64,000 nt of DNA from contig NZ_CP014222.1 in the NCBI RefSeq assembly GCF_000969645.2, positions 4,033,740 to 4,097,739 on the forward strand. Reading direction: 5' to 3'. The notes below the pieces were generated by a model. The model was not told the origin of the DNA, searched no databases, and saw nothing but the letters and a program-made list of their open reading frames with translations. The stretch's first letter is position 1, and each line of letters opens with the position of its first letter. The position numbers and the translations under genes are program-made. Positions 1 through 9,473 of this stretch are shown piece by piece. Source of the DNA: Janthinobacterium sp. B9-8 (GTDB taxonomy: Bacteria > Pseudomonadota > Gammaproteobacteria > Burkholderiales > Chitinibacteraceae).

Positions 1-3000
1 GTGGAGTAAGCGCTACGGGTGGGATTTTGGATAATGATTATGCGCCCAATACCAATAATGTTAGCGCATCGGGGATAGAGGATCAGGCTGCACCTATTGC
101 GATTACGCTAGCAGGTACAGATGCCGATGGCACGGTTGCCAGCTTTAGTGTGCTGGGGCTGCCTGCTAATGGCATCTTGTATCGTGATGTGGCTATGACG
201 CAATTGCTGCTTGCCGGTACCGATTTAGCAGCCAGCAGTAACAGCTTAACGGTTTACTTTAAGCCCAATTCAAATTGGAATGGGAGCACCAGTTTTAATT
301 ATGCTGCGAAAGATAATACTGGCTTGGTGGATACGTCTCCAGCAACGGCCACGATTAATGTGAGCGGGGTGAATGACGGACCAGCGATTGCCAATGCAAG
401 TGCTACGGTTTCTGAAGAAGGTTTGTTGGGTGGGATTGTTGATACAACTGGCTCGCCAAGCGATACCACAAATAGTGCCGTGCGCACCGGAACGATCGCG
501 ATTAGCGATCCGGACAGCCCAGTATTAACAACCTCTTTGATTGCACCAACTGATGTTTTGTCATCGGGTGGGCAAGCCTTGGTCTGGACGGGAAGCGGTA
601 CGCAAAATCTGGTGGCAAAAGTTGGGGCTATCACTATTGCCGAAGTTCAGATTGATAATGCGGGCAATTACACCGTCACCCTAAAAGGGCCTATTGATCA
701 CCCTGTGAATAGCGTTGAGGACGTGAAGTCATTTAATGTTGGTGTGCAGGTGTCTGATGGTAGCCTGAGCAGCACAGCTATGCTGACGGTGAATGTGGAA
801 GACGATGCACCGGTTGGGCAGAGTAAAACAGCAAATGTTCAGATTCCAAATGTAGATAGCAATTTAATCCTAACGCTTGATGTATCTGGAAGTATGGCTG
901 ACCCAAGTGGAATACCAGGCAAAACAAGGCTGCAGGTTGCTAAGGAGGCAATTACTAAGCTGATCGACGATTACGATATCTTAGGTGATGTCAAAGTGAT
1001 GCTAGTGACGTTTAGCAGCTCTTCAGCGACTCAGCAAAGTGCCGGGCAAACATGGATGAGTGTTAGCGAGGCAAAAGTCATTTTGGACGCTCTCGTTGCT
1101 AACGGCGGCACCAATTATGATGCGGCGGTTGGACAGGTGATGGCGCGCTATGACGATGTAGGCAAGATTGCTGGTGCGCAGAATATTGGGTATTTCTTTT
1201 CGGATGGTGCACCTAATCCAAGCCTTGGTTTAGATGCGACTGAAGAGCTGGCCTGGACTAGTTTCTTAAACACCAAAGATATTAACTCTCTGGCATTGGG
1301 CTTAGGATCAGGTGTGACTGCGACCAATCTGAATCCTATTGCTTACAACGGCACAGGTATCGGGTCTGAGGCAAACGCCATTATCGTTACAGATTTAGCA
1401 CAACTGCCGCCTATTTTGCGGGACACCATTGTTTTACCAAACTCTGGTGATCTAACAGGTGGTGTGATTTCGGGGGCTTCATCAGGCTTTGGTGCTGATG
1501 GCGGCCATATGAATGACATTACGGTTGATGGTGTGAAATACACTTTTGATGTGGCTAATAATTCGATTGTGACAAGCGCTGCGGCAAATAAATACACCTT
1601 TGATGCCGTGACTCATCAATTAAAGGTAAATACTTTATTAGGCGGGCAATTTGCCATTGATATGGATGATGGTAAATACACCTACACTCCTCCGGTGCTT
1701 AAAACATCTGGCTCCAGTGAAAACATTGGCTTTACCTTAATTGATAATGATGGCGATCTTGATCTGTCTAATAGCCAGCTCACTATTAATGTCCTGCCGC
1801 CAGCTCAAGGCAATACACTGCAATTGACTACGTCGACCTCCGCAATTGCCGATGCCAGCCTTGGCCTGCATGGTGAATTCTTTGGATATAACAATGATCC
1901 GGATAAAACTGGTGGCATAACATATAACGTGCAAAGCCAAGATAATACGGTAGGTAATCTTGATAATATCAGCGACATTAGCTCGGTTATTAATGGCCGC
2001 CAAGGCAGCAATATTGTTGGTACACAAACCGAAGCCAGCGCAGTGGCAAGTGACGCTACGTTTATTGCCGACTCAATTAAATACGGGGTTGCTCCCGCGG
2101 TTACAGGCAATTTAGGCACAAATAATTCGGTAACGGCAGGCTCGGCCATTACCACGGGTAATTTGTATAACTTCCTTGGGGCGAATAATGCGGGGGCCGA
2201 CACCAGTGCCCTTGCCGCAACCAGCAGCTTTGGCAATACCACGGATTCGATTATCCGGATGGTGGGGGGAGCATACTTTGCGGCCGGCACTTACGATATC
2301 CGGGTCTGGGCTGATGATGGCTACCGTATTGCAATTGATGGCCAATCGGTATTTGAATTCAATGCCAATCAGCCCCCTACCACACGTGTGCAAACCGGTG
2401 TCGCGATTAGCGAAGGAATGCATAGCCTAGAGGTCTTGTATTGGGAACAAGGAGGCAATGCCGCTTTAAAAGTTGAATTTAAACCATCAGGCACTGCGGA
2501 TAGCGCGTATGTCACGCTGGGGGTTGAAGATATGGCAATCTTCCACGGTACGCAAGCACCTGTGCTGACCGAGCTGCAAGATATTATTGAAGATCCAAGT
2601 AATAACGGGCATTACCTGATACGTAGTGGACAGGAAGTCTCTGGGACCAACCTCTCGGATACGATTACTGGCTCAGCAGGGCGCGATATCATTCATGGCG
2701 GATCAGCAAATGATGTGATCAATGCCGGAGTAGGGGCTGATCGCTTAGATGGCGGGGCGGGCAGTGATCTGTTAGCGGGGGGCTTAGGTGCAGATACCTT
2801 CTCCTGGGCCTTGGCAGATAAAGGGGCAGTGGGTGCTCCTGTGATCGATAAAATCACTGACTTTACTACGGCGAGTTATAGCGCAGGGGGCGATAGGCTT
2901 GATTTGAGAGACCTGCTACAGGGGGAAAACCATGCGCTGGCAACCGGCAACCTGACGCAGTATCTGCATTTTGAAAAATCAGGCACTGATACCATTATCC

Positions 3001-3161
3001 ATGTGAGTAGCGCAGGTAGTTATTCTGGGCCATTTAATGCGGGTGCTGATGATCAGCGGATTATTCTGTCCGGCGTTGATTTAACCAGCAATGGCAGCCT
3101 AGCAGATGCCGCCATTATTCAAGATCTGCTTAATAAAGGTAAATTAATTACGGATGTGTAA
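1..3161 (+). CDS. Giant RTX adhesin, C-terminal part (LapA-like), 5' truncated
   Basis: The reading frame is open from the left edge (first full codon at base 3), so this is the C-terminal part of a larger protein of at least 1,050 residues. In order it shows Ig/cadherin-like beta repeats, a von Willebrand A domain with the MIDAS motif DVSGS (about residues 280-470 counted from base 27), a PA14-like domain (about 608-820, with YDIRVWADDGYRIAIDG), RTX nonapeptides (about 872-935, GGAGSDLLAGGLGADTF) and a typical type I secretion C-terminal signal region. This order is typical of LapA/MhLap/FrhA-type adhesins that hold cells to surfaces and are kept on the outer membrane until LapG cleaves them. 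lapD, lapG and a TolC-type channel follow, which supports the call. The N-terminal retention module and cleavage site lie outside the window. Confidence 0.9.
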   Translation, partial: GVSATGGILDNDYAPNTNNVSASGIEDQAAPIAITLAGTDADGTVASFSVLGLPANGILYRDVAMTQLLLAGTDLAASSNSLTVYFKPNSNWNGSTSFNYAAKDNTGLVDTSPATATINVSGVNDGPAIANASATVSEEGLLGGIVDTTGSPSDTTNSAVRTGTIAISDPDSPVLTTSLIAPTDVLSSGGQALVWTGSGTQNLVAKVGAITIAEVQIDNAGNYTVTLKGPIDHPVNSVEDVKSFNVGVQVSDGSLSSTAMLTVNVEDDAPVGQSKTANVQIPNVDSNLILTLDVSGSMADPSGIPGKTRLQVAKEAITKLIDDYDILGDVKVMLVTFSSSSATQQSAGQTWMSVSEAKVILDALVANGGTNYDAAVGQVMARYDDVGKIAGAQNIGYFFSDGAPNPSLGLDATEELAWTSFLNTKDINSLALGLGSGVTATNLNPIAYNGTGIGSEANAIIVTDLAQLPPILRDTIVLPNSGDLTGGVISGASSGFGADGGHMNDITVDGVKYTFDVANNSIVTSAAANKYTFDAVTHQLKVNTLLGGQFAIDMDDGKYTYTPPVLKTSGSSENIGFTLIDNDGDLDLSNSQLTINVLPPAQGNTLQLTTSTSAIADASLGLHGEFFGYNNDPDKTGGITYNVQSQDNTVGNLDNISDISSVINGRQGSNIVGTQTEASAVASDATFIADSIKYGVAPAVTGNLGTNNSVTAGSAITTGNLYNFLGANNAGADTSALAATSSFGNTTDSIIRMVGGAYFAAGTYDIRVWADDGYRIAIDGQSVFEFNANQPPTTRVQTGVAISEGMHSLEVLYWEQGGNAALKVEFKPSGTADSAYVTLGVEDMAIFHGTQAPVLTELQDIIEDPSNNGHYLIRSGQEVSGTNLSDTITGSAGRDIIHGGSANDVINAGVGADRLDGGAGSDLLAGGLGADTFSWALADKGAVGAPVIDKITDFTTASYSAGGDRLDLRDLLQGENHALATGNLTQYLHFEKSGTDTIIHVSSAGSYSGPFNAGADDQRIILSGVDLTSNGSLADAAIIQDLLNKGKLITDV

Positions 3162-3163
3162 TT

Positions 3164-3202
3164 AAAAGCATCAAGGCCAGCATTGCTGGCCTTGATGCTT
3201 TT
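3164..3202. terminator. Bidirectional rho-independent terminator
   Basis: A perfect 18-bp inverted repeat (AAAAGCATCAAGGCCAGC and its complement) with a 3-base loop lies between the convergent adhesin and lapD genes. A-runs on the left and T-runs on the right let it work on both strands. Confidence 0.9.
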
Positions 3203-3217
3203 ATGAGGCTTAATTAA

Positions 3218-5143
3218 TTAATTGAGCGGCTTGCTGGCAATCGGGCCGCTTAGGCCATTAATACCTAAAGTTTTAAGCATATCCCACTCCCCTTTAGTTT
3301 GAACACGTTCAGCAATAGTCAGAATGTCATGCCCTGAAGCAATGCCGATAATGGCTTTCACAAGATTTTGATTGCCAGGGTGCTGATCAATTCCTTGAAT
3401 AAAGCTGCCATCAATTTTCAGATAGTCTAATTGCAATTCGTAAAGCTGAGGAATGCTACCAAAGTGGCGGCCAAAGTGTTTAATCCCTACTTTGCAGCCT
3501 AATGGTCTGATTTTTTGAGCGAAGTTAGCTAAGGCGGTAATTTCATCTCTGAAGCCAAACTCATTGACTTCAAACCAAAGGCGATGCGTTGCACCTTTAT
3601 GCTGGCTTAAGATGGCCAGCAGCTCTTCAATAAATTGCTCATCTGCAATCGATTTTGCTTCCAGATTGATCGCTAGCTGGGCTTCGTGCAATTTCAGCTC
3701 GTCGCAAGCCAGCCTGACTGACTCCAGATCCAGAGTATTACTCAGCCCAAGGCGGCTGATAAAAGGCATAAATGTGCCTGCTGTGAGCAATTCATTACTT
3801 TCCGGATGCCGTAATCGCAGTAATAACTCGCGGTGCAAGGGTTGTCCATCAATTAAAATGGCCGGGAAAGAAGCCAGCTCAAAGCTGTGGTTTTTAAATG
3901 CTTTTTGCAACAAAGGCTGCCAGTCTTGTGCGGGCAAGGCACGGTTGGCACTGGCGCTGCTGACATGGCCTGTGCCATTGGCTCCGCTGCTTTCTGCCTG
4001 GGCAAGTGCCTGGTCTGTACCGGATAATAGCTGGCTGATACTGTCATTATGCTGATAAGTCGCAATGCCAATCGCCGCCAAATCATCTGCGTCAGTTAAA
4101 TTATGGCTCCGTAGCTCCGCCAAGCCTTGGTGAAGCTCTTTGGCTAAATTAAGGCCCTGCTGGCGATCAAGGCCGGGAGCAAGCAAAGCAAAGTCTGCGC
4201 CATTTAAGCGCGCTACCAAGCGATCAGGCTCTTGTCCTGTTAAAGAGGCTAATTGCCCTGCCGCCATTTGTAAAAACTGATCAGCTCGTTCCCGCCCTAA
4301 GCGGCGGTTTACATCGGCTAAATTATGCAGGCGCATAATGAGTAAAATGCCACTCGGCGCGGCCTCATCGTCTTCTAGTGTTTGAGATAAACGTCCCATA
4401 AAGAAGTTGCGATTAGGCAGCTGGGTGAGTGGATCCCGGTTGGCTTCACTGCGCAGCGCATCAATGCGTGCAGCTTGTTCGGAAAACATCGTTTTTACGC
4501 GGCTCACCATTGTGTTCATGGCGTTGACGACACTTTTTAATTCTTTATAACGCGGTTCCGGAATGGTAATAAAGCGTCGTTCGCTAATCGCTTCAGCCTG
4601 TTCAACCATTTGGGTAATTGGTTTTTTTACCCAATTAAGTAAAATTTGTAAACCTGCACCACAAACAAGCCCAGCACCAATAATCCATACAAAAAGACGC
4701 ATTGCGCCTTCCCATAGAGCCTGATAGGCAAAGCGAGAATGGGCGACGACGGTGATGGTACCTGCTTGCTTCCAGCCATCGCTGACTTGTGCTTTGCCAA
4801 AGGCAATTTGCAAGGGAAAAGTTTTTACAAACCAATTGGGCACGCCATCGGCTTTATCGTTATTTGTTCGCTCTACCAAGGTTTTTCCGTGGTTGTCGCT
4901 AAAGCGGATCAGCTCAAAGTGGCCGGTATCGAAAAGAGCGGCTACATTCAGTTCGATCGTGGCAGGGTCTTTACTTTGTTGCGACATTGAAAGCGCTAAG
5001 GAGGAAGCATTATCGTTGCTCTGTGTAAAGAGCTGCTGCTCTAGATAACCACGAGCGGTGTAGACACTCACAATAAAACTACCGGCAAAGGCCACCAAGG
5101 TAGCCAGAATGATCATTATCCAGAGCTGGCGAAAGAGTGACAT
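3218..5143 (-). CDS. lapD: LapD-like inner-membrane c-di-GMP receptor (HAMP, degenerate GGDEF and EAL)
   Basis: Predicted 641-residue protein: TM helix near residues 7-29, periplasmic domain, second TM near 149-170, HAMP, GGDEF domain (about 230-385) and EAL domain (about 400-641). Both catalytic centres are degenerate: the GGDEF signature reads NGADF, EAL reads ELLLRL, and the usual DDFG metal-binding motif reads KHFGRHFG. This is what is known for LapD, which binds c-di-GMP without making or breaking it and holds LapG at the membrane when c-di-GMP is high. The start has an AGGA box 7 bases upstream. It lies between the adhesin it would control and lapG, transcribed in the lapG direction, about 100 bases after it. 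Confidence 0.92.
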   Translation of the reverse strand: MSLFRQLWIMIILATLVAFAGSFIVSVYTARGYLEQQLFTQSNDNASSLALSMSQQSKDPATIELNVAALFDTGHFELIRFSDNHGKTLVERTNNDKADGVPNWFVKTFPLQIAFGKAQVSDGWKQAGTITVVAHSRFAYQALWEGAMRLFVWIIGAGLVCGAGLQILLNWVKKPITQMVEQAEAISERRFITIPEPRYKELKSVVNAMNTMVSRVKTMFSEQAARIDALRSEANRDPLTQLPNRNFFMGRLSQTLEDDEAAPSGILLIMRLHNLADVNRRLGRERADQFLQMAAGQLASLTGQEPDRLVARLNGADFALLAPGLDRQQGLNLAKELHQGLAELRSHNLTDADDLAAIGIATYQHNDSISQLLSGTDQALAQAESSGANGTGHVSSASANRALPAQDWQPLLQKAFKNHSFELASFPAILIDGQPLHRELLLRLRHPESNELLTAGTFMPFISRLGLSNTLDLESVRLACDELKLHEAQLAINLEAKSIADEQFIEELLAILSQHKGATHRLWFEVNEFGFRDEITALANFAQKIRPLGCKVGIKHFGRHFGSIPQLYELQLDYLKIDGSFIQGIDQHPGNQNLVKAIIGIASGHDILTIAERVQTKGEWDMLKTLGINGLSGPIASKPLN

Positions 5144-5241
5144 GGTATTTCCTTGCTAGAGCTGGGCATTTATTCGGTATTTCAATGCCCGTTGAATAGA
5201 ATAGTTTCAAATTTTATAGTGCTGTATTGTGAACTACATAT

Positions 5242-5925
5242 TTAATCTGTTTCATAGCCTTCGGCTTTCATTTTTGAAATTAAATCTTTCCAGCGAGATA
5301 GTTTATCGACTGGGCCTGTTGGCTGTGCGGCAGCACCAGTAAAAATGCCATCACTATTAAAACTAAATACAGGTGTTAAATCAGGCCGGCGTGAGGCAGG
5401 CCGAATATCATTTAGTAAATTATCAAGGACTAATGGTTCTGCATCGGCCGTGGCGTAATAGGTAAGAACCATATGCGCCTGGCTAATATTACTTGATGCA
5501 CCGCCGATTTTAGCTTTAACGTAAGTAAGCCGTAGTTTCTCTTTTGCAACACCTAGTTCTTTTAAACTGAAATATTTAATGATCGCGAAATCCTCGCAAT
5601 CTCCGGCGCCTTTGCCTATGGTTTCAATGGGGGTAGCCCAATAATCGGCAGCACTCCAAACAGTTTGATCGTCGCTAAATTGAACTCTGCGATTAAAGAA
5701 GTCATTAACGCGCTTTAACTTATCAGGCTCAGCAACATTACGCGCATCATTGGTCAAAGTTTGCCAGTCACTGAATAGGCGAACGGGGGTTTGGCCCCAG
5801 CGCTGCACTAAGGATTTTTGCAAACGATCAAAGTCAAGGTTAGAAGCAGCAGGCAAGGCGAAAGATAGGCCAAGAAAGAGCCAGATTGCTTTTTTATGTA
5901 AGGGATAGGGAGTGCGCTGATGCAT
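5242..5925 (-). CDS. lapG: LapG-like periplasmic cysteine protease (transglutaminase-like, BTLCP family)
   Basis: Predicted 227 residues from the ATG at 5925. That start places a hydrophobic signal sequence (AIWLFLGLSFALPAAS) at the N-terminus, so it is preferred to an ATG 60 bases upstream; neither has a clear ribosome binding site. The mature part carries the family's catalytic triad: Cys in GDCEDFA (about residue 110), His in AHMVLTYY and Asp in LVLDNLL. LapG cleaves the N-terminal retention module of LapA-type adhesins when LapD lets it go, releasing the cell from the biofilm. It lies upstream of lapD on the same strand and is divergent from the TolC-type gene. Confidence 0.92.
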   Translation of the reverse strand: MHQRTPYPLHKKAIWLFLGLSFALPAASNLDFDRLQKSLVQRWGQTPVRLFSDWQTLTNDARNVAEPDKLKRVNDFFNRRVQFSDDQTVWSAADYWATPIETIGKGAGDCEDFAIIKYFSLKELGVAKEKLRLTYVKAKIGGASSNISQAHMVLTYYATADAEPLVLDNLLNDIRPASRRPDLTPVFSFNSDGIFTGAAAQPTGPVDKLSRWKDLISKMKAEGYETD

Positions 5926-6107
5926 CTGTCTAAATAGTTTTAGGGAGCTATTCTTATAGTGGGTTAATTCACTACAATTGTCCAACTTACAATTATAAAT
6001 GTAATGGGCGAAAGAATAATGGTAAGGTTATAATTTACCTGTATCAATCAATAAGATAATTCAGCTCAATGAGCTGCTACATAAAAAGTACTACTTGTGA
6101 ATTACAC

Positions 6108-7943
6108 ATGGGATTAATCAATATGAATCTGAAACTTTGCTTTGCCCTTGCTTTGGCATTCAGTGGAATAGGTGTGCAAGCTGCCGCCCCAGCTACTTTG
6201 CAAGATGCGGCGGAGCGGGCCATTACTAATAATCCGGAGTTGCGTGCTCGCTGGTTTGAGTTTCGCGCCTCAGTTGAGGATGTTGCTGCTGCACGTGGTG
6301 GTTATTTGCCGCAGGTGGATTTTCAAGCTTACGCCGGACGAGAGTGGCAAAAGCGGCCAAGCGGCGATACCGGTGGATTTAATCATCCCGGTGCTTCGCT
6401 GACTTTGCGCCAGATGTTATTTGATGGTTTTGCGACAAGCAATGAAGTTCAGCGCTTAGGCTATGCAAGGCTCACTCGTTATTACGAGCTGCTCTCTTCA
6501 TCAGATCAGGTTGCGTATGAAAGTGTGCGCGCCTATCAGGATGTGCTGCGCTATCGGGAATTGGTTGCCCTTGCTCAAGATAATTACGCATTACACAAAG
6601 AAATTTTAGGCCAGATCGAAGAGCGGGTTAAAGCCGGTGTAGGACGACGGGTTGATTTAGAACAAGCCTCTGGTCGTCTAGCTTTGGCTGAATCTAACTG
6701 GCTGACAGATTTATCTAATTTGCACGATGTATCTGCACGTTTCCAACGGATTGTAGGTGAAGCCCCTGCTGCCTCATTAGCTCCCGCACAAGATTTACGT
6801 GCGGCTTTGCCTAAGGAAGGCAATGCTGCTTTAGCAATGGCTTTAAAACAGAACCCAGGCTTTTTGGCGGCGGTCTCGAATATCCGCTCGGCCCGTAGTG
6901 ATGCAGAAACCCGCAAGTCAAATAACTATCCAAAACTTGAATTAGTTGCTAAGCAAGCGATTGATAGCGATCGCGATAATATCAACGGCACTTTTCAAGA
7001 TCGCACGATTCAGCTTAATTTGAATTACAACTTGTTCAGCGGTGGCCGTGATAGTGCACGTACGCGTGGTGCAGTTGAAAAGCTTAACTCGGCTTACGAG
7101 CTGCGAGATAAAACATGCCGTGATATTCGTCAAACCACGCAAATTGCCTGGAATGATGTGCGTCGCCTGAACGAGCAAATGAAGTTCCTCGATCAGCATC
7201 AGCTTTCTACTGAAAAATCACGTGATGCTTACCGTAAGCAATTTGATATTGGTCAGCGCACCTTATTGGATTTATTAGATACAGAAAACGAATTATTTAC
7301 TGCTAAACGTGCGGTTGTGGCTGCGGTTTATGATTTGAAAACGTCTGAGGCAGGTATTTTAACGCAGACTCATCAATTGCTTTCTGCATTAAAGTTGGTT
7401 CCGTTGGAAGCCGCAATGCCGGAAGCACTTAGTGACAACCAGCTGGATGATGAGCGCGTGCGCTGCAGCGCAGAGATGCCTGTTGCGTACAATATGGACC
7501 GGGATGCGGTTATGGCGAATCGCCCATCGCTAGCGCCTGCCGCTGCAGCCCCTGAAGTGCCTAAAGATGCCGTACCCGTGAGCAAAGATCTAACGCAGTT
7601 TGGTAATGATCTGGCTGATAAATGGTCGAAAGCTTGGGCAGAGAAGCGGGTTGATGATTACTTAGCGTTTTATGCGGATAGCTTTGTACCAAGCAACGGT
7701 ATGAGTGTGGATAAATGGAAAGCATTCCGTCGTGCACGTGTAGCCAAGCAGGGCGATTTGACGATTACTCTGGATAAAATGAAGCTGAAACAAATAAGCG
7801 AAACCCAAGCAGAAGCAAGCTTTAGCCAAAGCTATAAATCTAAGGATTACACCGATGTGGTGGGCAAAACTTTAGAGATGGTGAAGCAGGGCGGGCAGTG
7901 GAAGATCAAATCTGAGAAAGTGACTAGCGGTAAGGCATATTAA
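6108..7943 (+). CDS. TolC-family outer-membrane channel with C-terminal NTF2/SnoaL-like domain (LapE-like)
   Basis: From the ATG at 6108 (another at 6123 is also possible) the protein has a signal peptide (LCFALALAFSGIGVQA) and two TolC-type repeats of helical hairpins. It ends with an extra domain of about 115 residues (from DLTQFGNDLADKWSKAWAEK to the end) resembling the SnoaL/NTF2-like domain found at the C-terminus of Cds6-type proteins. By family it forms the outer-membrane exit duct of a type I secretion system; next to lapG, lapD and the adhesin it is the likely LapE. The membrane-fusion protein and ABC ATPase (LapC, LapB) are not in this window. The extra domain would sit in the periplasm if the usual TolC topology holds; its role is unknown. 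Confidence 0.88.
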   Translation: MGLINMNLKLCFALALAFSGIGVQAAAPATLQDAAERAITNNPELRARWFEFRASVEDVAAARGGYLPQVDFQAYAGREWQKRPSGDTGGFNHPGASLTLRQMLFDGFATSNEVQRLGYARLTRYYELLSSSDQVAYESVRAYQDVLRYRELVALAQDNYALHKEILGQIEERVKAGVGRRVDLEQASGRLALAESNWLTDLSNLHDVSARFQRIVGEAPAASLAPAQDLRAALPKEGNAALAMALKQNPGFLAAVSNIRSARSDAETRKSNNYPKLELVAKQAIDSDRDNINGTFQDRTIQLNLNYNLFSGGRDSARTRGAVEKLNSAYELRDKTCRDIRQTTQIAWNDVRRLNEQMKFLDQHQLSTEKSRDAYRKQFDIGQRTLLDLLDTENELFTAKRAVVAAVYDLKTSEAGILTQTHQLLSALKLVPLEAAMPEALSDNQLDDERVRCSAEMPVAYNMDRDAVMANRPSLAPAAAAPEVPKDAVPVSKDLTQFGNDLADKWSKAWAEKRVDDYLAFYADSFVPSNGMSVDKWKAFRRARVAKQGDLTITLDKMKLKQISETQAEASFSQSYKSKDYTDVVGKTLEMVKQGGQWKIKSEKVTSGKAY

Positions 7944-7967
7944 TTTTTTATAGCGCTTAGTTTTTAA

Positions 7968-7998
7968 ATGGGCCTTCTTCGGAAGGCCTATTTTTTTG
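7968..7998 (+). terminator. Rho-independent terminator after the TolC-type gene
   Basis: GGCCTTC-TTCG-GAAGGCC hairpin with a stable UUCG tetraloop followed by a run of T residues. Confidence 0.9.
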
Positions 7999-8124
7999 CC
8001 AAGAGCGGCTTGCTCACTTATATAGTCAGTTTTTTGATTGATGAGTGCTTACGCTTCTTTCCGCCGACTTAGTGATCTATAAAGGAATAGCTCGTTATTG
8101 GGGACGAGCTACGGAGGCTAGCTC

Positions 8125-8718
8125 ATGGCGGATATCGCAGCTGAATTACAAAACACCGTTTTGATTAATGAGAATATCAAGATGGTGATTTGGAATTGTT
8201 TTGAGATTAATTTAATGGGTTTAAACGCGATTTTATTGGCTAAAAGAGCGGGCCGTATGGCGCGGGGCTTTGGGGTGATTTCTGGTGAGTTACGTGAATT
8301 ATCTTTGCAGTTACAAGGCAGTATGAACCGACTGAGTAGTGCCAGCCAAGATATGCTGGCAGAGTCGTCGCACAGCATGATCCAGGACCGGCGCAGTCAA
8401 ATGTTGGCGCACACCTCCGAGCTATCTACTGAAAACACGTGCTATTTGGCGGAAACACTTGGACGAAACCGTAAGGCTGCAGATGAGAATTCTGAACGCT
8501 TACGCATGGTGCATCAGCGCTTGGCAGAATATATTGATGAAGCTTACCAAGCCTGTGTTTTTGGTGTGGTTATTGCGCGTGCAGCCAGAATTGAATCGGC
8601 CTATTCGGGCGAGCATTCGAATGTGCTGGCAGAGCTATCCAATGATTTTGCCCGAAAAGTGGATTCTATCGTACCAAGGTTAGAAGAACTGAGGCGTATC
8701 TCTGGGAAGATGAAATGA
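8125..8718 (+). CDS. Small soluble chemoreceptor-like helical protein
   Basis: Predicted 197-residue, all-helical protein with no signal or TM segment. Residues about 22-62 (CFEINLMGLNAILLAKRAGR, then MARGFGVISGELRELS) follow the conserved signalling tip of methyl-accepting chemotaxis proteins (QTNLLALNAA..EAARAGE.GRGFAVVA.EVR.LA). There is no ligand-binding or HAMP domain, and the rest is amphipathic helix. A GGAGG box lies 7 bases before the start. The stop overlaps the start of the next gene (ATGA), so the two are probably translated together. In Treponema denticola a receptor lacking a sensor domain pairs with an ODP protein; the same pairing here suggests a cytoplasmic O2/iron signalling unit. 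Whether it couples to CheA/CheW cannot be told from this window. Confidence 0.65.
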   Translation: MADIAAELQNTVLINENIKMVIWNCFEINLMGLNAILLAKRAGRMARGFGVISGELRELSLQLQGSMNRLSSASQDMLAESSHSMIQDRRSQMLAHTSELSTENTCYLAETLGRNRKAADENSERLRMVHQRLAEYIDEAYQACVFGVVIARAARIESAYSGEHSNVLAELSNDFARKVDSIVPRLEELRRISGKMK

Positions 8719-9449
8719 AGAAAGCGCAAATACTGTTTGAGCAGGACGATCATCGTTGGTTTGCTATTTCACGCGATCCGGAGCGGCCCAATTATTTAAT
8801 AGATACCAATGAGTACGTGATCAGCAATACGGGTGAGGCTTTAATTACCAACCCCGGTGGCTTAGAGATTTTTCCAGCGGTGTTTTCTGCAGTGAGTACC
8901 GTGATTGATCCGCGATTAATTCAAGGTATGTTTGCCTCGCATCAAGACCCGGATGTGGTTTCTTCACTTGCCCTCTGGTTAGAATTTAATCCAGAAATGA
9001 AGTGTCATATTTCTGAGCTATGGGTGACATCTGTACCGCATTTTGGCGGCAAGCCAGAAACCATGAGCCCCATTTCGGATTTAGGGCGGGAGATTGTGGT
9101 GGGTAGTGCGCATTTAAATGCAATTCCAGCTCATTATCTACACTCGCCCGGCTGTTTTCATCTGTATGACCCACTGGCTAAGATTTTGTTTTCCGCCGAC
9201 ATCGGCTCTGCATTATTGCCTGAGGGTAATAGTGATTTATTTGTGACTGAGTTCGATCGGCATATTCGTTTTGCAGAAAGCTTTCATAAGCGCTGGATGG
9301 GCTCTAACACCGCAAAGCGAGCCTGGTGTGAGAAGGTGGCTAGCTTAAAGATAGATATGATTTGCCCGCAGCACGGCTCGGTATACGCAGGTGAAGATGT
9401 TGAGCGTTTTATTAATTGGTTTGACGAGCTGCATGTAGGACTTTTTTGA
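8715..9449 (+). CDS. ODP-type di-iron metallo-beta-lactamase-fold protein (probable O2/Fe sensor)
   Basis: Predicted 244 residues with the FprA-like metallo-beta-lactamase fold but no flavodoxin domain. Candidate iron ligands visible: H76, D78 and D80 in SHQDPDV, H143 in HYLHSPG, D162 in FSADIG and H220 in CPQHG. The position taken by a further His after the HxExD motif of flavodiiron proteins is Val here. Proteins of this build (ODP, oxygen-binding di-iron protein) have been described as O2/Fe(II) sensors working with chemoreceptors. The 4-base overlap with the chemoreceptor-like gene supports that role. A plain flavodiiron-like reductase using a separate flavoprotein is the main alternative. 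Confidence 0.75.
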   Translation: MKKAQILFEQDDHRWFAISRDPERPNYLIDTNEYVISNTGEALITNPGGLEIFPAVFSAVSTVIDPRLIQGMFASHQDPDVVSSLALWLEFNPEMKCHISELWVTSVPHFGGKPETMSPISDLGREIVVGSAHLNAIPAHYLHSPGCFHLYDPLAKILFSADIGSALLPEGNSDLFVTEFDRHIRFAESFHKRWMGSNTAKRAWCEKVASLKIDMICPQHGSVYAGEDVERFINWFDELHVGLF

Positions 9450-9473
9450 TTGATTGGTTTGAGGAATTTTCTG

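Noticed and set aside
1805..2290. 161-codon minus-strand frame inside the adhesin gene
   Set aside because: Antisense shadow of a strongly supported PA14-like domain; no ribosome binding site or family pattern.
3218..5143. Active diguanylate cyclase/phosphodiesterase
   Set aside because: GGDEF reads NGADF and key EAL metal ligands are missing, which fits the receptor LapD and not an enzyme.
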